Below are positions 46,575-56,259 of a DNA stretch of 64,000 nt, in pieces. Source of the DNA: Pseudomonas tremae (GTDB lineage Bacteria; Pseudomonadota; Gammaproteobacteria; Pseudomonadales; Pseudomonadaceae); the NCBI RefSeq assembly GCF_001401155.1, contig NZ_LJRO01000206.1, positions 62,001 to 126,000 of the forward strand. Direction: 5' to 3'. Each line of letters starts with the position of its first letter. Positions within the stretch are counted from its first letter, which is position 1. Both the position numbers and the translations under genes were made by a program. The notes below the pieces were generated by a model. That model was given only the letters and a program-made list of their open reading frames with translations, made no database searches and had not been told where the DNA came from.

Positions 46575-47948
46575 ATGCTCTCAAGACAAGTGATTAACGC
46601 CACCGTAAGCCCGAAAGGCAGCCTTGAAACCCTGTCGCAACGTGAAGTACAGCAACTCAGCGCTGCAGGCTCTGGCAGTACCTACACCCTGTTTCGCCAG
46701 TGCGCCTTGGCCATCCTCAATACCGGCGCCCATGTCGATAACGCCAAGACCATTCTTGAAGCGTACGAAAGTTTTGAAGTCCGCATCCATCAACAGGATC
46801 GCGGTGTGCGCCTGGAGCTGCTCAACGCTCCGGCCGATGCTTTCGTTGATGGAGAAATGATCGCCAGCACCCGTGAAATGCTGTTCAGTGCGCTGCGCGA
46901 CATCGTCTACACCGAAAGCGAACTGGACAGCCAGCGCATCGACTTGAGCAATTCTCAGGGCATTACCGACTACGTGTTCCACCTGCTGCGCAACGCCCGT
47001 ACCCTGCGCGCCGGTGTCGAACCGAAGATGGTGGTGTGCTGGGGCGGCCACTCGATCAACACCGAAGAATACAAGTACACCAAGAAAGTCGGTCATGAAC
47101 TGGGCCTGCGCAGCCTGGACATCTGCACCGGCTGCGGCCCGGGCGTCATGAAAGGCCCGATGAAAGGCGCGACCATCGCTCACGCCAAGCAACGCATTGT
47201 CGGCGGTCGTTATCTGGGCCTCACTGAGCCTGGCATCATTGCTGCCGAAGCGCCGAACCCGATCGTCAACGAACTGGTGATCCTGCCGGACATCGAAAAG
47301 CGTCTCGAAGCGTTCGTGCGTGTCGGCCACGGCATCATCATTTTTCCAGGCGGCGCAGGCACTGCCGAAGAGTTCCTGTACCTGCTGGGCATCCTGATGC
47401 ACCCGGACAACAAGGACGTACCGTTCCCGGTGATCCTGACCGGCCCGAAAAACACCGAACCGTACCTGCAGCAACTGCACGCGTTCGTCGGTGCCACGCT
47501 GGGTGAAGAAGCGCAGCGGCACTACCAGATCATCATCGACAACCCGGCAGACGTAGCGCGGCAGATGACCCAGGGCCTGAAGGAAGTGAAGCAGTTCCGC
47601 CGCGAGCGCAACGATGCGTTTCACTTCAACTGGCTGCTGAAAATCGAAGAGAGCTTTCAGCACCCCTTCGATCCGACCCACGAAAACATGGCGAAGCTGC
47701 AGCTCAACCATGACGTGCCTACTCACGAACTGGCCGCCAACCTGCGCCGCGCGTTCTCTGGCATCGTTGCCGGTAACGTCAAGGACAAGGGTATTCGGCT
47801 GATCGAAGAACACGGCCCGTATCAGATCCAGGGCGACCCGTCGATCATGGGCCCGCTGGACAAGCTGTTGCAGGCGTTTGTCGACCAGCACCGGATGAAG
47901 TTGCCGGGTGGCGCGGCTTATGTGCCGTGCTATCAGGTCGTTGCCTGA
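46575..47948 (+). CDS. ppnN: PpnN, pyrimidine/purine nucleotide 5'-monophosphate nucleosidase
   Basis: PpnN (formerly YgdH) cleaves nucleotide monophosphates to base and ribose 5-phosphate and is bound by (p)ppGpp in E. coli. This 457-residue protein has an N-terminal DUF4478-type region (about 1-140), a central LOG-fold domain and a C-terminal DUF3412-type extension. The LOG fold carries CTGCGPGVMKGPMKGA and the PGGAGTAEEFLY catalytic motif. The start was placed at the ATG at 46575 (MLSRQVINATVSPKGSLETL), which has GGAAA 5 nt upstream; ATGs at 46518 and 46560 lack a ribosome site. Confidence 0.95.
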   Translation: MLSRQVINATVSPKGSLETLSQREVQQLSAAGSGSTYTLFRQCALAILNTGAHVDNAKTILEAYESFEVRIHQQDRGVRLELLNAPADAFVDGEMIASTREMLFSALRDIVYTESELDSQRIDLSNSQGITDYVFHLLRNARTLRAGVEPKMVVCWGGHSINTEEYKYTKKVGHELGLRSLDICTGCGPGVMKGPMKGATIAHAKQRIVGGRYLGLTEPGIIAAEAPNPIVNELVILPDIEKRLEAFVRVGHGIIIFPGGAGTAEEFLYLLGILMHPDNKDVPFPVILTGPKNTEPYLQQLHAFVGATLGEEAQRHYQIIIDNPADVARQMTQGLKEVKQFRRERNDAFHFNWLLKIEESFQHPFDPTHENMAKLQLNHDVPTHELAANLRRAFSGIVAGNVKDKGIRLIEEHGPYQIQGDPSIMGPLDKLLQAFVDQHRMKLPGGAAYVPCYQVVA

Positions 47949-47972
47949 ACGCTTAAGTAATACTCTGTCGAT

Positions 47973-47999
47973 AAACGGGGCGCGCTCAGCCCCCCGTTT
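47973..47999. terminator. Convergent terminator between ppnN and pobR
   Basis: AAACGGGG and CCCCGTTT pair around an 11-nt loop in the 51-bp gap between two converging genes. The T-run is short on both strands. Confidence 0.6.
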
Positions 48000-48869
48000 C
48001 TATTTCTGCTGACGAAACTCTCGGGGCGATTGGCCGGTAGCGCGCTTGAAGAACCGCGAAAAATAGGCGGGTTCGGAAAACCCCAGGCTGTCGGACACCT
48101 GATTGATGGTCATGGTGGTGTAGATCAGGTTGCGCTTGGCCTCGAGCAGCAGCCGCTGGCTGATGATCTGCAACGCTGACTGGTTGCACAGGCGCCGACA
48201 CAGCGCATTCAGATGAGCCGCGCTGAGGCCCATCGCCTGCGCGTGCTGGTCGATGGACCAGTGCTCGCGAAAGCTTGCCTCCAGTTGATGCATGAACGCC
48301 TGTAGATGCTCGCGGCCACGGTCAAGCGAATGAGTTTCTTCGCCGGCGTGCGCGCTGCAGCGCCGGCTCAGCCATACCGCCAATACATTGATCAGCGAAT
48401 GCAGCATCAAATCGCGACCGGCTCCGGGTTGCCGGTATTCGCGCGCAATGGCGCTGAACAGCGTGTCCACATAATGGCTGTCTGCGCCCAGGGAGTAGCA
48501 ACGCGCCGTGCTCATCGCAGTGATGTCGAGCGCCGTCTCGAGCTGCTCTACCAGCGGTCGCGCCAAGCTGAGAATGTGCCCCTGAATGTCTTCGGCAAAC
48601 CTGAAAGTGTGGACGCTCAGTGCGGGCACCACTTGTAGCGAAGGCGTCTGGACCTCGCTGACCATGTCCTCGACCTTCAACATCGCCTTGCCCGATTGCA
48701 CATACAGCAACTGGACCAGATCGCCATGCCGGTGCGGTTTGATCTCCCACTCGTGCATCTTGCTGCGCTCGGGTATCGACTCGCAATGGATCAGGTCGGG
48801 CGTGGGCCAGGCCGTGGTTTCGCCGTAAAGCTTGAACACCGGTATCGCTGTGACAGCAGGTCTGGCCAT
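48000..48869 (-). CDS. pobR: PobR, AraC-type activator of pobA
   Basis: This 289-residue AraC/XylS regulator is divergent from pobA, the placement seen for the AraC-type PobR of Pseudomonas that activates 4-hydroxybenzoate use. The N-terminal cupin-like domain (HEWEIKPHRHGDLVQLLYVQ) binds the effector. The C-terminal double helix-turn-helix reads WSIDQHAQAMGLSAAHLNAL and MTINQVSDSLGFSEPAYFSR. The ATG at 48869, preceded by GAGGAGA, was chosen over a longer frame to 49004 that would run into the shared promoter. Confidence 0.92.
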   Translation of the reverse strand: MARPAVTAIPVFKLYGETTAWPTPDLIHCESIPERSKMHEWEIKPHRHGDLVQLLYVQSGKAMLKVEDMVSEVQTPSLQVVPALSVHTFRFAEDIQGHILSLARPLVEQLETALDITAMSTARCYSLGADSHYVDTLFSAIAREYRQPGAGRDLMLHSLINVLAVWLSRRCSAHAGEETHSLDRGREHLQAFMHQLEASFREHWSIDQHAQAMGLSAAHLNALCRRLCNQSALQIISQRLLLEAKRNLIYTTMTINQVSDSLGFSEPAYFSRFFKRATGQSPREFRQQK

Positions 48870-48949
48870 GTCGCTCTCCTCGCCCGAACCCCTGAAAAGT
48901 CCAGATAATTCGCTGGATATTGCCTTCTTATCTCGTTGGCATCCATTAA

Positions 48950-50206
<1,257 letters not shown>

Positions 50207-50253
50207 TGAGGGCACCGAACACATAACCTAATGCCGATACCGAAGGCGTCGCT

Positions 50254-51498
50254 TTACAGCTCGGACGCTGTATGAACACTGTAACTGTCCACAATATGCT
50301 TCAAGTCCCGCGCAACGCTGTCTCGATCTCCGCAGAATACAAAGGCGCCCAGACAGTCCTTGTGGCAGAAAAACTCGCCTGAAGCGATATCGCCAACTTG
50401 CGCAATAGTCTTCATCTTCAGGGTTGGCAGAGTTTCGATGCTCGGCAGTAGAACCTGAGTAACGTGAAGTTTTTCTCTGGCGAGGTGTTTTTTGGGGAAT
50501 GTCATATAACCGAACGCCTCGCCCGCACGTTCAACATGTAGCGCATCGACAAGCCCTAACTGAACGGCAAGGTGAATGAAACGCAGGTCTATCCCATGAG
50601 CGATTTTTATCATATCGACAGTGGAAGCCCCACCAGGCCGATAGGCAATTTCAAGCAATTCAAAGCCGTTGCCAGCATCACCAAACGCTTCGATATGGTA
50701 AACGCCATCAGGCCCGTCAAAAGCGGACAACACACGCTCGATGAAGGGCCGCCAGAGGTGCTGGATATCTTCTTCGGCAAGTGAAAAATAACCCAGCGGG
50801 CATTCGGCGAGATAGTCGATGGGTTTACCCAGGTACTCTCCCGCCGCAAGGAATGCCAACTGCCCTTTCAGAACGACCGCGTCCAACTGATAAAGAGGCT
50901 GCGGGTTGTAGGTTTCGATCAGATACTGGTGTTCGTTCATGTCCTGATAGTCATCACTAGCAGGGGCATATGCCTCGAAAAGTTGCTGAGCCTCAGTAAT
51001 GATTTTGACCCCGACAGCGCCCGCCATGGACCGAGGCTTGAGGATAACCGGAAAGGTCACTGCCCCGCGGCTAATGTCATCCACGGTGATTTCTCTTGCT
51101 GTCGGAATATCGAATGTCTGGGCAATATGCTTCATTCGTTTTTTATCACGAAATCGTGTCGCCATGTCGAACGTCAACCCTGGCAACTGCCAATAGTCAT
51201 TGGCCCACGCAGCGATGTATACGGCAAATTCATCATTCGGAATGACGGCCGTTACGGAATAGGTGTTTGTGATCTGACTGAATACTTTTTCGACGTCTTC
51301 GTGAACGGCAAAGTCCCGGACCACAAAGTTGCCATCGCGCTTCAACTCCTCTCCAGCCTGACCCAGAAGATCCTCCAGAAGGTAGATGAACGTCCACGCA
51401 GGGATCGGGTAACGGCTCCTGATTCTGGCAACTACCTCGCTGACATCCAGCTCGGAGGAAACGATCAGAATAGTGTTTGGCTTACGTATGTCGATCAA
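50254..51498 (-). CDS. hsvC: ATP-grasp ligase, HsvC-like
   Basis: This ATP-grasp amide ligase of about 414 residues is the third gene of a minus-strand operon with an amidinotransferase and a paralogous ligase. The ATP-grasp lysine region is FPVILKPRSMAGAVGVKI, and the metal-binding motif is LEIAYRPGGASTVDMI. No in-frame ATG fits well. The TTG at 51498, 7 nt after AGAAGGG, gives an N-terminus that aligns with its neighbour (LIVSSELDV). An ATG at 51558 would overlap the upstream gene by 32 bp. It matches the second ligase expected in hsvABC, whose product phevamine A joins Phe, Val and a modified spermidine. Which bond this enzyme makes is not evident. Confidence 0.82.
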   Translation of the reverse strand: MIDIRKPNTILIVSSELDVSEVVARIRSRYPIPAWTFIYLLEDLLGQAGEELKRDGNFVVRDFAVHEDVEKVFSQITNTYSVTAVIPNDEFAVYIAAWANDYWQLPGLTFDMATRFRDKKRMKHIAQTFDIPTAREITVDDISRGAVTFPVILKPRSMAGAVGVKIITEAQQLFEAYAPASDDYQDMNEHQYLIETYNPQPLYQLDAVVLKGQLAFLAAGEYLGKPIDYLAECPLGYFSLAEEDIQHLWRPFIERVLSAFDGPDGVYHIEAFGDAGNGFELLEIAYRPGGASTVDMIKIAHGIDLRFIHLAVQLGLVDALHVERAGEAFGYMTFPKKHLAREKLHVTQVLLPSIETLPTLKMKTIAQVGDIASGEFFCHKDCLGAFVFCGDRDSVARDLKHIVDSYSVHTASEL

Positions 51499-51526
51499 CT
51501 GGCAGCCCTTCTGAAAGTGGTTGTCA

Positions 51527-52777
51527 TTATTGGGCAGAGGGCTGTTTTTCAGCCGCAACCTGTACCGAATAATGTTCGTTCAGGTAACGCACGTCCCGTG
51601 AGACAAGGTCGCGATCCCCACAAAATACGAAAGACCCCAGCGAATCCTTGTAACAGTAGAATTTTCCCGATGCGATGCCACCCAGAGTCGGTACGGCGTG
51701 AGTTCTCAAGGTGGGCATGTTTTCGAGAGGAGGCAAGGAAATCTGAGTGACGTAAAGCGCTTCAGCGGAGAGATGTTTTTTCGGAAAGGTCATATAGCCG
51801 AAGGCTTGCGCGTTGCGCTGGATATTGAGCGGCGGATTCAGACCCATCTGCGCCGCAACATGAATAAACTGCAGGTCCAGCCCATAGACCATCTCGATCA
51901 TCTCGACAATGGCTGCTCCACCTGGACGATAGGCAATCTCCAGAAGTTCTGTACCTGCACCTGCGTCCGCAAACGCTTCGATGTGATACACGCCATCTGG
52001 CGCATTGAATGCAGTGAGTACCGATTCAGTAAAATGCCGCCAGGTGTCCTCGATCATTTCATCGGTGACAGACAATACGCCGACGGGTTTTTCGTGCTGA
52101 AAATCCAGGGGTTTACCCAAATATTCGCCGACCGAGATGAACGACATCACGCCGTTCAGCACCACACAATCAATATGGTAAATGGTATTGGGATTGTACT
52201 GTTCAATAAAATATTGACGTTCATTCATGTCTTGGTATTCGGCGTACCAATCGACATCCATCTCATGAAGCTGCGTTGCATCAGAGAGTATCTGGACGCC
52301 CTCAGACCCCGCCAGAGAGCGCGGTTTGACAACCACAGGAAACGCGACCTGCCCGCTTTTGATTTCATCCAGCGTGATCTCTTTTGCCGTCAGGATGCCG
52401 GCCTGCTGGGCGATCTCTTTCATTCTTTTTTTATCACGAAACTTCCGCGCATTCTGGCGAGTTATGCCAGGCAGCGCCCAACGGTCATTGGCCGATGCCG
52501 CGACGTAAAGAGAGAACTCATCGAAAGGGACAGCAACGGAAACACTGCAGTACCGGGCAATGTTATCCAGTGCGGCCTCTACCTCGGCTGAAACGGAAAA
52601 ATCAGATACGATGAATGTTCCGGAGCATTTCAACGCCTCGCTTGCCACGCCCAGATAATCTTCCAGCAAAAAAACAAATTGCCAGTCGCTCAGGTCATAC
52701 ACCGCCTTGATGTTGTCTATTGTCAGTGCAACGTTCAACTCGGAAGAGACGATCAGTACTGTTCTGTTGTGATGCAT
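51527..52777 (-). CDS. hsvB: ATP-grasp ligase, HsvB-like
   Basis: This 416-residue ATP-grasp ligase is clearly paralogous to the gene that follows it; both begin with LIVSSEL and share DRWALPGIT or YWQLPGLT, RDKKRMK and the motifs below. ATP binding is shown by FPVVVKPRSLAGSEGVQI, and metal/phosphate binding by LLEIAYRPGGAAIVEMIEMV. There is no signal peptide or membrane segment, so it is cytoplasmic. It lies 141 bp after the amidinotransferase gene and 28 bp before the second ligase. ATP-grasp enzymes couple an acyl phosphate to an amine. A role in joining Phe, Val or a guanidino-polyamine is inferred from the hsv operon. Confidence 0.85.
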   Translation of the reverse strand: MHHNRTVLIVSSELNVALTIDNIKAVYDLSDWQFVFLLEDYLGVASEALKCSGTFIVSDFSVSAEVEAALDNIARYCSVSVAVPFDEFSLYVAASANDRWALPGITRQNARKFRDKKRMKEIAQQAGILTAKEITLDEIKSGQVAFPVVVKPRSLAGSEGVQILSDATQLHEMDVDWYAEYQDMNERQYFIEQYNPNTIYHIDCVVLNGVMSFISVGEYLGKPLDFQHEKPVGVLSVTDEMIEDTWRHFTESVLTAFNAPDGVYHIEAFADAGAGTELLEIAYRPGGAAIVEMIEMVYGLDLQFIHVAAQMGLNPPLNIQRNAQAFGYMTFPKKHLSAEALYVTQISLPPLENMPTLRTHAVPTLGGIASGKFYCYKDSLGSFVFCGDRDLVSRDVRYLNEHYSVQVAAEKQPSAQ

Positions 52778-52918
52778 TTCAACGCCCCGTCGCGGTAATT
52801 CGATTGCTCGAATCCCCTTAAACTGCTGATGTGGCAGAGCCTGGGTTGGGTACCCGGCGCCTGGTTAAACGCACGCCTCCCCTGCACGCTGGGGAACAAG
52901 GGAAGCGGCACACAACCG

Positions 52919-54019
52919 TCAGATATAACGCTTCAGACTGCCGCTGCGTTTGACATCCAGCGTGGCGCAGTGAAAAGAACCGCCGAATGTCTGGAAATGT
53001 TTAAACGGACAGAGAATGGTTTTGAAACCCCACTTCTGAAATGCACTGATCAGCGCGTCCTCGTCTTTTTCAACAACAACGGTCCTTTCATCCAGCATGA
53101 GCACGTTGGTGTGAATCCACTTGGACGTGATGTATAGCGGATGATCATCTGGCAGCGTAGAGGGCGGTGGATTCAGAATTTCCCAGTCTTTGAAAATATC
53201 GGGAATCTGTGGCACCCAACCTTTGTTAATAAGTACACGACCCGGCGCCAATGGCAATATCGTCGTGTCGATGTGCATGGGCCCCGGTTCTTCGAACTCA
53301 TAAATGTGAATATGGTACTCCGGCCCCAGTGTTCTGCGCAGCCATTCAATCCCTTTATTATTGGTCACGTGACTCCGCTGCCCGATAATGTCGCGCCCCA
53401 TTTTCATGAAGTCGGCGGCATCAAACAGCGGTTCGACTTCCGTGATAATGGAATTAAACGGAATGTCCTGTTCAAAGTCGTAATCCGTTTTCCACACCGC
53501 ATCCGTCAGCATCGGTTTGGGCGCGGAGATCCACTCGGCACCTCGAGTGAAATAGTCATTCAATATGTCGCGGAACGCGAAAGTTTCAAAGTAGCGGCTG
53601 CGCCAGGCCATGGGCACTTCGATAATCTTCTTGCCGATTGCAAAAAGACAGTCTCTCGGCATGGCGGAATAGAAAGTGCCGCCAGTGGTAAAGTGGGGCG
53701 TCATGATAGGTTGATGGTGATTCGTCTCGTTCGGCCTTCTTACCCTGATGCCTTCGGCTTCCAGAATCTGGGCCAGGGTATTCACTTCCTGCCTGGCTTT
53801 GACAAGCAACTCCTCCGGAAACCGTCGCCCGGAGTACGTTTGAAAAAAGTCACTGGACTCTTGGGGGATGATGGCTTTTAAACCGGTGTCCCACTCTGGC
53901 ACACGAATATCGTCCATGATGCCAACGATGACTTCTTCGAGCGGGTCCCACTCGGTATAGACTTCCACGGGGCTTTGAGTATCGGAAAAGAAAGGAGGTT
54001 CTTCTTTTTGAAATAGCAT
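52919..54019 (-). CDS. hsvA: Amidinotransferase, HsvA-like
   Basis: This 366-residue protein belongs to the arginine:glycine amidinotransferase family. The catalytic residues D200 (FDAADF), H249 and D251 (MHIDTT) and C351 (GGSFHC) align with D254, H303, D305 and C407 of human AGAT, so it should transfer the amidino group from arginine to an amine. The ATG at 54019, with AAGGAT upstream, was chosen over one at 54061. Two ATP-grasp genes follow on the same strand, and an HrpL-type promoter lies 340 bp upstream. This is the gene order of hsvABC, in which HsvA is thought to amidinate the spermidine part of phevamine A. The phaseolotoxin enzyme AmtA is a relative, but no other phaseolotoxin genes are present. 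Confidence 0.88.
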   Translation of the reverse strand: MLFQKEEPPFFSDTQSPVEVYTEWDPLEEVIVGIMDDIRVPEWDTGLKAIIPQESSDFFQTYSGRRFPEELLVKARQEVNTLAQILEAEGIRVRRPNETNHHQPIMTPHFTTGGTFYSAMPRDCLFAIGKKIIEVPMAWRSRYFETFAFRDILNDYFTRGAEWISAPKPMLTDAVWKTDYDFEQDIPFNSIITEVEPLFDAADFMKMGRDIIGQRSHVTNNKGIEWLRRTLGPEYHIHIYEFEEPGPMHIDTTILPLAPGRVLINKGWVPQIPDIFKDWEILNPPPSTLPDDHPLYITSKWIHTNVLMLDERTVVVEKDEDALISAFQKWGFKTILCPFKHFQTFGGSFHCATLDVKRSGSLKRYI

Positions 54020-54350
54020 GGCTATCCTTGACGACTTATTCAGGGTACTCGAACGTCGCACAGCAAAACAGGTCGACAGCGAAGACGACGTACGACATCC
54101 GTTATTTTCGAAAGCGGCTCACTGACTCAGGCTTCAACTCTTGGGCGCAGAACACATCATTGCCCATCGCGCATGGTGCACCTCCCTGTAAGATTAAAAA
54201 GGCACGCTTAATAGCTGCGCCTTGCGTTAAAAATTAAAACAGTACTGCCCTGCCATCTAAAACAGCCCGTACAAACGTGGAAGAACCGGCATTTTTGTAT
54301 TAACCGCATGCAAACAACGCCAGGCAACTACGCTCAGGAAGCGCGTTGCA
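54020..54350 (-). other. Long 5' leader of the hsv operon with short upstream reading frames
   Basis: About 330 nt separate the expected HrpL start from the hsvA ATG. The stretch looks AT-richer than its flanks. It contains a strong ribosome site, GGGAGG at 54181-54186, with a correctly spaced ATG at 54174 that encodes only MRDGQ before a stop at 54157. An ATG at 54167 opens 21 codons (MGNDVFCAQELKPESVSRFR, ending at 54102). These could be regulatory upstream frames or a remnant. No full gene is present. Confidence 0.45.
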
Positions 54351-54358
54351 AATGCCCC

Positions 54359-54387
54359 TCAGTGGTTCGAACCATTCGACTGGTTCC
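54359..54387 (-). promoter_or_regulatory. hrp box (HrpL promoter) upstream of hsvA
   Basis: On the minus strand GGAACC, a 16-nt spacer and CCACTGA match the HrpL consensus GGAACC-N15/16-CCACNNA exactly. It points toward hsvA. HrpL is the sigma factor of the type III secretion regulon in P. syringae, and the hsv operon is reported as an HrpL target. Confidence 0.88.
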
Positions 54388-54400
54388 ATGACAAATCTTC

Positions 54401-54419
54401 AAAAAGCCGGTCATCCGGC
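54401..54419 (-). terminator. Short terminator just upstream of the hrp box
   Basis: On the minus strand GCCGG and CCGGC pair around ATGA and are followed by five T. It would stop minus-strand transcripts entering the hrp box from upstream. Confidence 0.5.
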
Positions 54420-54458
54420 CCAACAAGGCCCGACGCTCGCCACAGCGTGAGCCCCCGG

Positions 54459-54480
54459 GCGTTGTGCAATGACACAACGC
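54459..54480. promoter_or_regulatory. Inverted-repeat operator candidate for the MFS gene
   Basis: GCGTTGTG and CACAACGC form a perfect 8-bp inverted repeat with a 6-bp spacer, about 110 bp before the MFS start. A second repeat, GCATGCCT/AGGCATGC at 54479-54499, overlaps its right end. These could bind a dimeric repressor or activator; none is encoded beside it. Confidence 0.45.
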
Positions 54481-54591
54481 ATGCCTCGCACAGGCATGCA
54501 AAACCCCGAAGCGTTTTCGCCATCCGCACCTTATGATCAGGTGTGCACCCGGCAACTCCCCTAAAAACAAAACGCACAAGGACCACGCGCC

Positions 54592-55917
54592 ATGACCCCT
54601 GTTTCAAACCACAAGGCGGGCGACGTTGAAGGCAATCATGTCTACCGTCGCATTACCCTGCGCCTCATCCCGTTTATCTTCATCTGCTACCTGTTCAACT
54701 ACCTGGACCGCGTGAACGTCGGCTTCGCCAAGCTGCAAATGCTCGACGCGCTGAGTTTCAGCGAGACGGTCTATGGCCTGGGCGCGGGGATCTTTTTCAT
54801 CGGCTACGTGTTGTGTGGCTTGCCCAGCAACCTGGCGCTGAACCGCTTCGGGCCGCGTCGCTGGATCGGTTTGATGATGATCACCTGGGGCATTTTCTCG
54901 ACCTGTCTGCTGTTCGTCACCACACCGGTCGAGTTCTACGTGCTGCGCTTTCTGACCGGCATGGCAGAAGCCGGCTTCTTCCCCGGCATCGTGCTGTACC
55001 TGTCGCGCTGGTACCCGAACCAGCGTCGCGGGCGGATCATGGCGCTGTTCATGTCGGCAATCCCGGTATCCGGCCTGCTGGGCGGCCCGTTTTCCGGATG
55101 GATCCTCAATCATTTCGCTGCAGGCCAAGGCGGTATGGCAGGTTGGCAGTGGATGTTTCTGATTCAGGGCCTGCCGACAGTGGCACTCGGCGTGCTGGCC
55201 TTTTTCCTGCTGTGTGACAAGGTCGAAGACGCTCGCTGGCTGACACCGGACCAGCGCCAGCGGGTAAAGGCCGACATCACCCACGATGAACTCAGCCGCC
55301 CGGTACAAGGCACAAGCTCGGTGGCTTCGGTGCTGACCATGCCGTTCATATGGATTCTCGGGTTTATCTATTTCTGCATTCAGAGCGGTGTCTACGCGAT
55401 CAATTTCTGGCTGCCGTCGATCATCAAAAATCTGGGCTTCAGCGACGCGCTGGTGATCGGCTGGATCAGCGCCGTGCCGTATCTGATGGCAGGCGTTTTC
55501 ATGCTGCTGGTCGGCCGCTCCGCCGACCTGCGCAATGAGCGCCGCTGGCATTTGGTGGTGCCGATGCTGATGGGCGCAACTGGCCTGATCATCGCCGCCA
55601 ACTTCGCGACTGTGCCTGTCATCGCCATCCTCGGCCTGACCATCGCCACCATGGGCGCCCTGACCAGCCTGCCAATGTTCTGGCCGTTGCCAACCGCGCT
55701 GCTGAGCGCCAGCGTCGCCGCAGGCGGCCTGGCATTGATCAACTCGATAGGCCAGATGGCAGGCTTTCTCAGCCCGTATCTGGTGGGCTGGATCAAGGAT
55801 CAGACCGGCTCGACCACCCTGGCGCTGTACTCACTGGCTGCGCTGATCATCGTCGGCGGCATAGTGGCCTTGCGGGTCAGTCGCACATCGGCGGGTAAGG
55901 TGACGTCGGCAAGCTGA
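54592..55917 (+). CDS. MFS transporter, anion:cation symporter (ACS) family
   Basis: This 441-residue transporter has 12 predicted membrane segments and ACS-family signatures: FIFICYLFNYLDRVNVGFAK near the N-terminus and RWYPNQRRGRIMALFMSAIP in the loop after segment 4. ACS carriers move organic anions such as phthalate, tartrate, 4-hydroxyphenylacetate or hexuronates. It lies on the same strand as pobA but is separated from it by the hsv operon, so an aromatic-acid substrate is an inference only. AAGGA lies about 8-10 nt before the ATG. Confidence 0.85.
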   Translation: MTPVSNHKAGDVEGNHVYRRITLRLIPFIFICYLFNYLDRVNVGFAKLQMLDALSFSETVYGLGAGIFFIGYVLCGLPSNLALNRFGPRRWIGLMMITWGIFSTCLLFVTTPVEFYVLRFLTGMAEAGFFPGIVLYLSRWYPNQRRGRIMALFMSAIPVSGLLGGPFSGWILNHFAAGQGGMAGWQWMFLIQGLPTVALGVLAFFLLCDKVEDARWLTPDQRQRVKADITHDELSRPVQGTSSVASVLTMPFIWILGFIYFCIQSGVYAINFWLPSIIKNLGFSDALVIGWISAVPYLMAGVFMLLVGRSADLRNERRWHLVVPMLMGATGLIIAANFATVPVIAILGLTIATMGALTSLPMFWPLPTALLSASVAAGGLALINSIGQMAGFLSPYLVGWIKDQTGSTTLALYSLAALIIVGGIVALRVSRTSAGKVTSAS

Positions 55918-55941
55918 GTTTTAGCGCCACCCTCCTGTTTG

Positions 55942-55963
55942 GCCAGGCCTTATGCCTGGCTTT
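55942..55963 (+). terminator. Terminator of the MFS gene
   Basis: GCCAGGC and GCCTGGC form a 7-bp stem with a 5-nt loop, followed by TTTG. It lies 25 bp past the stop. Confidence 0.65.
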
Positions 55964-56259
55964 GCTCACTTTACGCTTGTCTCAAAAAACCTGTGATGCG
56001 CAAACTTTTGCGCACCACGTGGCCGGTCAGACCGACCAAGGCTTATATAAAAGCCCGACAGTGCGTAAACGAGCTTGCGCAGGTAAGTGCAAAAGCCTGC
56101 GCACTATTTAGCTCTTTTTACCGAGAGTATTGAGCTTGTCTTTGTTTCTTTCAGCCTATGACCTTGTTTTAAAACGATAAAAATATTATCGGCACAGTTC
56201 TTGGTATGCAGCTCTTTCAGTAGGCGGGTGAACGACCCGCTGCACAGAGAGTTTTCCGC
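55964..56259 (+). other. Regulatory region upstream of the VasX-like gene, with palindromes
   Basis: TGCGCAAA and TTTGCGCA form an almost seamless palindrome at 55997-56014. TGCGCAGG and CCTGCGCA form a second inverted repeat at 56076-56103, followed by a T-rich stretch (CTCTTTTTA). The core TGCGCA thus recurs four times in about 110 bp. No open frame or known promoter was recognised. The region could hold operators or a small RNA. Confidence 0.4.

Noticed and set aside
46581..47891. 436-residue minus-strand open frame opposite ppnN
   Set aside because: It is antisense to a clear PpnN with intact PGGAGTAEE motif. It is a compositional shadow.
52919..54019. Assignment of the amidinotransferase to phaseolotoxin (AmtA)
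   Set aside because: Phaseolotoxin clusters carry many other genes and a resistant carbamoyltransferase (argK); none occur here. The two ATP-grasp partners and the hrp box fit hsvABC better.
54334..54607. Two overlapping minus-strand open frames of about 81 residues across the hrp box
   Set aside because: They contain the hrp box, terminator and inverted repeats, have no ribosome site, and encode Cys/Gly-rich sequence without family resemblance.
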